Below, piece after piece: positions 57,888 through 64,000 of a DNA stretch of 64,000 nt. Position 1 is the stretch's first letter, and each line of letters begins with the position of its first letter. The DNA lies in contig NC_073693.1 of NCBI RefSeq assembly GCF_029784155.1, forward strand, positions 187,447,802 through 187,511,801, given 5' to 3'. A model generated the notes under the pieces. It was not told where the DNA came from and searched no databases. It worked only from the letters and a program-made list of their open reading frames with translations. The DNA comes from Uranotaenia lowii (taxonomy: Eukaryota; Arthropoda; Insecta; Diptera; Culicidae). Position numbers and translations under genes: made by a program.

Positions 57888-59822
57888 GTTATCAGCATCA
57901 GCTCAATCAAACAGCAAACCACGCGGCGTGACGGCAGTTCCTCCTGCTGCTGGGTTGGGTGGTAGATTTGGTGAGCGACAAAAAGAGAGCTACAGGATTT
58001 GTTTCTCCCGCAGCTACGTGAGGGGTGCGAGATTTGTACACCAACCTGTTGAAAACGTGGACCAAACTGGTTGAAATCTGGCAGCTTTCAGTAAATTCAA
58101 AAAACGTTGCTACAAATTTTCAAAACACCACACAAAATGTATGTCAATCGAAAGAGGAGATTCTAATGAATCTCTAGGTATATAAAAAGTGACCAATTTG
58201 AGTTCAAATTTTAGAGAAATCACGCTAACAAAATCTCGTAAACCCACCGACACGATGGGGAGTTTGAAAAATGACAAAAAAGATGTGAGTTTCATTGCCA
58301 TATACTGAACAACTGAGATTTTTGAGGAACCAACTATGTTCTACGAACATAATAATAAAGTTAACGAAAAAAAACTAAAATTTGAATTTAGAGAATCGAT
58401 CCATTGGTAACCGAGATACAGCAATGCAAAGCCAAAATTGGGTGACTTTTTTGAAGTAAGAATTTTTTCTACCGGAAGTTCCGGGATAGCGGCCAAAACT
58501 TCCTTTGGACCTCCAAAAATTTATACATTCATGGATAGATTTATTCTTGACAATTCCAAATATTATAAAATCAGCGCAATATTTGGAACCTGTCTCAAGT
58601 TATAGGCATTCTAAAAAGAGCTCTTTTTCGGGACTTTTTTCATTCGGAATCAGCTACTGGAGATTTCGTAAAATATTTCGACTTTATTTTTCAATATTGA
58701 GAAACAAGAATAAATTATCTATACAATGAATTAAAATTCATCGAAATCGGTCAATATTTGCGGCCAGGAGAACGTACGTAAACTGCAGGTCAAATTTCTC
58801 AAAAATAGATTTGTACGGAAATTTTGCGAACGGCTTTGGAAGGTTAAAGCCCAAGTTGAGACAAATATTTCACCCGAAGACTGTAACTCGATTGGATTTG
58901 AAACAGAAAAGTTATTGCGGTTCAAAGGCCGCAAATTTTGTCCAACACGCAATGAGTACTTTTTACGCATTGCGTTTTATACGACAATTTTCGACCAAAA
59001 TACAATCTTTGAACCGCAATAACTTTTCTGTTTCAAATCCAATCGAGTTACAGTCTTTGGGTGAAATATTTGTCTCAACTTAGGCTTTAAAAAAATCAAC
59101 CATAAAAAACAATCAGCTAGTAATGAAAAAAGTTATTGATGAAAAACCAGTATTTTTCGCTCCTTCCGGGCAAAATACCTCAAAAATTTAATCACGTTTG
59201 AGACTTAAGCAACCCCTCCCTATGGTCAGATCTTCTTGAAACTTGGCATGTGACCTTCTGGTAAGCTAATAAATAATTTTGACTTGGAGCGAGTGAGATT
59301 TATCATGTTTCATTCTTCCTATACTATGATAAGTGTACTGCGGTTCGTTAAATTATTATAAACTGCAAAAATTACAGTTATGGTAAAGTAGCCATAACTT
59401 CTTCAATTTTCAACCGATTTTGATAAATAACCACTTGAAATCTTTGTTTTAAATTGACATTCAAGCACAAGAGAAAATCAGATTTTTAAAATGCTACCAT
59501 TGGGTCTAAAACTTTCGTTGAAACAAAATTTTCTCTAAAAAAATGCGTTTTTTATAATTTTTTTTCTCAAAAAGTCACTAATATCAGCAATACTGTTGGT
59601 CAAACGCAAAAACAGTGTTCAGATGATCGATAGAAAACTTATTCACCTTCAATATGCAAAAGAGAGATTTCAAATTACTGTTATGCCGTCCGAGATATTT
59701 TAATCTAAGTAAAAGAACTTTTTTAATTTTTTCGAAATTTCATATTTGGAGCATAACCCAAAAACGGTTCTACTGAGATTTTTTTGAATTTCATTTTCGG
59801 ATTCAGCGCCCGATTTCACATT
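57888..59822. repeat. Right inverted arm (~1.9 kb)
   Basis: Complement of the left arm. It has its own private insert at about 58,780-59,095, itself a hairpin. The arms of that hairpin contain GTTGAGACAAATATTTCACC at 58856 and its complement ending near 59081. Confidence 0.85.
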
Positions 59823-60695
59823 GGAAATGACCTTCAGTTTATTGAGTTCAAAAATGCTGTAAACTAGTGTTATTAGTCAAATTGCCCAAAATTATTAGTC
59901 ACGTAGAAGCCCATGACAACACCCGAATATCAACATAGAAATCAACAAGTTTCCAACAAACATTCGGGGGCATTCTTTGCTAGTATACATTCAAGGGGCA
60001 ATTGGGTTGAGCTATAGCAACCAAGAAATGTTTTGCTTTGCTTGAGAAAAAGTGACCCATGATTGTGTGGAATTTGGTGGATTCTGTAACAATTATGGGT
60101 CACTTTCATCTTGCCAAATAGTATTGAATTTTTGCGTTTTATTCGCTCAGTTTCATTTGGAAAATATAAACTCGTCCTTTGTGCTTATATGAGGCCAATT
60201 TATTTCGTTGGAACCTTTGAAATACCCGCATAAGGGGCTTAACGGTTTAAGATGTCAACCTTATAACATTGGAATTTTATGTGATAGTTGGACAGATAAT
60301 AGCTGCGGTATGATAAAAACTATTCAAACGGCAATTTTACTGTTATGAATACAGTAAAATTACACACATAATATTTTTTATGCATTTTGATGATGTAAGC
60401 GATTAAGTAAAAATTTCTTTCAGTTCAGTAGATATCAGCAGTTCAAATGATCGGTGACTAATAATTGTGTGTGACCCATGATTGTGGGGGGACTGTAATT
60501 GTTTGTAATTTTCATTATTAATTTTAATGTTTTTACATATTTATATTAAAATAACTTTAACCATGCAATACCCTGCAACCCCTCCTCTCCCCCTTTGCGT
60601 GCCTGTATGTTCCGTGCCTGTATGTTTGTCTGTGATTAAACTTTAAACTTTTTTTGTGATTTCAAATCCATTAACGTTCATCAATTAAATTACAG

Positions 60696-61358
60696 CTTAC
60701 TTACTTCACCCGAATCATTCCACCGAGTTCGTACCATTCGAATGGAAATAATGCGTGCTACACGATTGTGGATTGCTTATTTACCAGAGATTTCTGGACC
60801 CGCTTCACCTGGACCGGAATCAACCGAGGCGAAAAATCGAAACGTGGTTTCAGAGAGTTTGGGAACGTTCTACATCTTCTTCTCAAACTAGTCTGCATTG
60901 GTGATCCAACATACACTGCTCAAAAGTTGGAGGACTTCATCAGATCTCGTTTGTTCCGGTACTGCAAACCCCGTTCATCCAGTAAGAAGTTACGCCGATC
61001 TGCAACCCGCCCTTCGCGAATCAAGTATACCGAAGAGAATCCTGTGGAAGCTATGGATGCACCGGAATCAGCTAGTACTGATGTAGTTGTGGAGCAAGCT
61101 GGTGATCGTGAATCGGTAATGATTCTGGGTGACTTAATGGACGATAAAGAAATGTATGCTGGTGAATATGTTGATATTGAATATTATGATGATGAAGATG
61201 CTGGTGGTGAAGATGCTGGTGATGAAGATGCTGGAGGTGAAGATGCTGACGGAGTACATGATAATGGTGAAGATGACGGTAGCGAAGATGATCGTAGCAA
61301 AAATGATGGTAGCGAAGACAATGGTAGTGAAAATGATTATAGCGAAGTTGATGATTAA
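60696..61358 (+). CDS. DUF4806-like protein exon with acidic tail
   Basis: AAATTACAG just before 60696 is a good splice acceptor. The frame is open from there and contains YTIVDCLFTRDFWTRFTWTG, GFREFGNVLHLLLKLV and FIRSRLFRYCKP. This resembles the short DUF4806 domain seen in arthropod and hydrozoan proteins that often accompany transposons. A Ser/Arg/Lys patch follows, then a Glu/Asp/Gly-rich tail (GEDAGDEDAGGED and similar) to the TAA at 61356-61358. The earlier exons are not visible; the giant foldback element ends only 200 bp upstream and may have separated them. It faces the CACTA-like transposase from the opposite strand, as a likely companion gene of the same element. The molecular function is unknown. 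Confidence 0.6.
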   Translation, partial: LTYFTRIIPPSSYHSNGNNACYTIVDCLFTRDFWTRFTWTGINRGEKSKRGFREFGNVLHLLLKLVCIGDPTYTAQKLEDFIRSRLFRYCKPRSSSKKLRRSATRPSRIKYTEENPVEAMDAPESASTDVVVEQAGDRESVMILGDLMDDKEMYAGEYVDIEYYDDEDAGGEDAGDEDAGGEDADGVHDNGEDDGSEDDRSKNDGSEDNGSENDYSEVDD

Positions 61359-61499
61359 CTTTTTTTTTACTGTTTTTTGATAAGAAGATTTCATTTGACA
61401 ATAGAATTAAACAAACTTGTTAAAGCATTTATTTTCATTTGATCAATACACAAACTAAGAAGGAAATATCTTACTAAATGAACACTCGGAGATAAGATT

Positions 61500-62914
61500 C
61501 TATTTCACAGAGTGCATGAGAGGAACAAAAATAATTTCATTTTTCCTCCGAATTGCAACCAATTTGCACATAATACAATTGATGTCGTACATTTGATCTT
61601 TAGAATAGTTTATATTCTGTTCTCCAGCTGCATAAATAAAAATAAATGAGGACCTGAAAGGTTTACTGAAAAAATCATACTTGCAAATAATAGAGCGACC
61701 CTGGATTTTCCAAACAGAATTTACCTGTTCAGCATTATACATACAAACTATTTCGAGATCTTTAGTCAGAATCCATTTGTCTTCGAAATTAGTACTTAAA
61801 GTAAAATCTGTTAAAGAGATTGTTGTTTTCGTTTCCGTCTTTTCAACTGATTGAATAGTTCTGAAATGAGATGAATAAGTTTCTCTTATGCGATTAGAAG
61901 CTTCACTGTCTAGTTCTGTTAGACGATTTGCAATTTTGTTTAGAGGTAGTGGCCCTGAACGTAGCATTTTCTTCAGTGAATGGAGGTAGTTCTCGAAAGG
62001 ATAAGCAGACAGTGTGGACAAAGGTCCGAATCTTTCCACCTCATCCACGATGTGGCAGAGGTTATGAATATTGCTAGTCAAATACTCTATGCCGTATAGA
62101 GCTTTGTATTCATATGCTGACCGCAACTTGGTAACCATTTATCATTATGCCTCCCTCTAGAATTGGCAACAGCTCGTCAATGAGCGGGTTAGGGAATTCA
62201 GAAGCACTTTTTGGCTTACTGGTCCCATAGTATATTCCGATTGCCATTGGGGCAACTTGCGGCAGTTCATGGATGTTGCAAAGTATCGGCCAAAAGTTCT
62301 TTGAACTGCTCTTATGGATTGGCAGACCGTCTACGTTGATGTTGAGCGATATTGATGAGGGCTTATTAATTGAAGTCAATGCTTTGCGCAGGCAGCTCTC
62401 AACACCCTGATGCCAATACTTTCCACCATTTCCCATACTGATTATGCTCAGACTTCTGGGTGTCCTCAAAATGGTGCGGGCATCGCTTGGAAGATTTAAA
62501 TGTAAGTCAGAGTTCAGAATTCCTACAAGGGAGTTCAAAGCAGCGTGGGTAATATGGAATTCGGTAGACCAGTTTCGATTTTTGTCAACTAGTCTTGTGC
62601 TGCCAGCTAAAAAAATAGGACTGTAATTTAAGCATATAGTATAACAACAGTATCTTACAGTTTTCGGAGGCTTCCTGATCCCAATCGGAAATTTCCTGTG
62701 AATTTTTATTTTCATCGACAGGTACGATATTGGATACAGCATCGGCCTGGATTTCGGGTAGAAATGTTTCGCCGCCGCGCTCAATGTGAACATTCTGAGA
62801 AGAATTTTTATTACCAGCAGATACCTTAGTACTTTTGTATCGCTGAACTAATCGACTGTAGGTACCACTCTTCCGACATTTTATATTTTTTCTTTTTAAA
62901 ATATAATCTCTCAT
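61500..62914 (-). pseudogene. CACTA-like (tnp2 / DUF4218) transposase, internally deleted
   Basis: On the minus strand exon 1 (62914-62659) starts MRDYILKRKNIKCRKSGTYS. A 52-bp intron (62658-62607, GTAAGA...TTTTTTTAG) joins in phase to exon 2. Exon 2 carries ISLNINVDGLPIHKSSS, then FWPILCNIHELP and PNPLIDELLPILEGGI, the Transposase_21/tnp2 pattern with the expected first catalytic Asp. At about 62130 the frame jumps, and the next frame (62138-61500) contains NIHNLCHIVDEVERFGPLST and YPFENYLHSLKKMLRSG, typical of the DUF4218 region downstream. Everything between, including the remaining catalytic residues, is missing. This is a deletion plus frameshift. The family call is by motif recognition. 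Confidence 0.75.
62607..62658 (-). other. 52-bp GT-AG intron in the transposase
   Basis: The donor GTAAGATACTG and the acceptor TCCTATTTTTTTAG flank 52 bp. Joining restores the same frame across the junction. Confidence 0.7.
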
Positions 62915-63675
62915 TTTAGCAATCTTGTTCGATATAAAAATATATTTCTGCTAAGATCTAACACCTGGTTGTTATGATAATATAAATCGTATTTCATGTT
63001 AAAGGAAATCTTGATTTCGAATTATTTTATGCATAGAACGACAAAATCTGTCAATCACGGCTGATCATGGTATATCGGTCGTTTCACGGATTTTTTGCGA
63101 ATTGTCGTACACAAAGGTTGAGTTCATATGTACATAAATACGAGTCTCTTTTTTTGTCGTAATAAAATCATGCATTGCATTTAAATACGATAAAGAATAT
63201 ACATGCGCCGCACAATGTAGGTATAGATATACGAAAAGGAGTTTGAGTACCATTCTATACGATATAATCTGTTAAATAAAATACGACTTCTGGTTGTCTG
63301 GGGTGTACTAAAACTTTAGAACATAGCTTATGCTTGAAAAAATCGAGTTATCCAACCAGCAGATCTGTAATTTTCTTAAGTAAATTAAAAGAAGACGATC
63401 AGAAAATTGAATAGAACGGCAATAATAACCACGATATCAACGTTGCGAGTGGTGGGCGTAAGAACGATCGGAAAGTTTTTTGGTTGAATCATGATAAGAT
63501 CCATAAAATCCATTCCAATTATTGAACACGCAAACATTACATTGTCTACATTAATAGGTATTTCCTTTGATAGTATACTCGAAGGGGCAATTCCAATTCA
63601 ACTAGCAACTAAGAAACAATTGCTTCACCTGAAAAGAAATTCAAATCGGATGCTTTCAAATAATATATACACTCA
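62915..63675. other. Spacer, no recognised gene
   Basis: AT-rich. A short minus-strand frame at 63065-63253 has no motif. Confidence 0.4.
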
Positions 63676-64000
63676 GAAAAATCCTATTAGGTATGCCATA
63701 AGATTCTCTTATGAAGTGGCGCCATAAGAAAAATTAATGAAATTCATAAGATTTTCTTATGACGCGAATGAATTCTTCAGATGAACACCTACATCAATGA
63801 CAGGTTGTTGATTTTCATAAGAGGGTCTTATGGAAACAGGAAATTTCATCTCCAATAAGAATTATCCAAAATATTTGATGTTGAAAAGTTTCAATTTATT
63901 TTTTGGCAAATTTGCTTGGAATTGCATCATTGGTGACCAGCAGCTTCATGAGCAGCTCATCAACAACCGGTGAAATTTTTTTTCGCCGTATCCTGCCCTT
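63676..64000. mobile_element. Left part of a palindrome-bearing MITE-like repeat, cut by the window edge
   Basis: Starts near ACTCAGAAAAATCCTATTAG and contains three perfect CATAAGA-nnn-TCTTATG hairpins (63697-63713, 63745-63761, 63816-63832) plus a half site at 63723. The opposite end is beyond the window. Confidence 0.5.

Larger units (their letters stand above)
54792..60495. mobile_element. Giant foldback element (CAGTCCCCCCACAATCAT ends, TA target)
   Basis: An 18-bp terminal inverted repeat, CAGTCCCCCCACAATCAT, lies at 54792 and as its complement ending at 60495. TA sits outside both (54790-54791, 60496-60497), consistent with a TA-duplicating (mariner-type) transposon. Subterminal ACAATTATGGGTCA-type motifs occur near both ends (54992, 60058, 60104, 60468). 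Long inverted arms (about 55097-56937 and 57888-59822) enclose a ~950-bp loop with a 13-bp minisatellite. No transposase is encoded. Confidence 0.8.

Noticed and set aside
61072..61401. Minus-strand His/Leu-rich frame (HLHLQHLHHQH)
   Set aside because: Complement of the acidic GAT/GAA repeat in the DUF4806-like exon.

Overview
This 64 kb window is eukaryotic, repeat-rich, AT-rich DNA. Nested Copia, Gypsy, LINE, SINE and TIR elements, short GT-AG introns of about 50-70 bp, and a Copia primer-binding site matching the initiator tRNA-Met anticodon arm all fit an insect. A mosquito-type (culicine) genome is my best guess, but it is an inference. I see no host gene that I can name with confidence. 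Nearly everything recognisable is a transposable element or a relic of one.

Layout. 1-990: end of a diverged satellite with a ~145-bp unit. 1.47-2.25 kb: orphan LINE endonuclease fragment. 3.27-4.82 kb: foldback element with CACAGTG ends and a 5-bp target duplication (Transib-like). 5.6-7.6 kb: 5'-truncated LINE reverse transcriptase with one frameshift. 8.44-9.35 kb: MITE. 10.37 kb: one end of a second CACAGTGG element. 12.13 kb: tRNA-like SINE head. 13.66-15.55 kb: Gypsy integrase relic split by a retroposon with a 23-bp target duplication. 18.63-28.40 kb: a SINE split by a 9.35-kb LTR element. That LTR element has identical 414-bp LTRs and no gag-pol; it carries a ~2.9-kb array of 43-bp units and ~4 kb of purine-rich DNA.

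29.4-29.9 kb: internally deleted LINE. 29.99-33.81 kb: two nested TIR elements carrying small spliced-looking exons. 36.05-43.38 kb: complete-ended Copia element (identical 355-bp LTRs, AAAAC target duplication, PBS, polypurine tract). Its interior has lost half of RT and all of RNase H and contains two foreign insertions. 43.6-46.2 kb: LINE 3' fragments and two unassigned ORFs. 46.50-52.50 kb: TIR element interrupted by a coding-intact two-ORF LINE. 54.79-60.50 kb: very large foldback element with ~1.85-kb arms and a 13-bp minisatellite in the loop. 60.70-62.91 kb: a DUF4806-like exon convergent with a broken CACTA/tnp2-like transposase that has a 52-bp intron. 63.68 kb to the end: start of a palindrome-bearing repeat.

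The most unusual point is the LINE at 47.8-52.05 kb. ORF1 and ORF2 lie in one frame and are separated only by TAG followed by CAACCA, which fits the CARYYA leaky-stop context. ORF2 has no ATG before its endonuclease motifs, so stop-codon readthrough is a concrete, testable hypothesis. Second is the pair of LTR elements with identical LTRs but non-coding or wrecked interiors. These look like composite cargo mobilised in trans.
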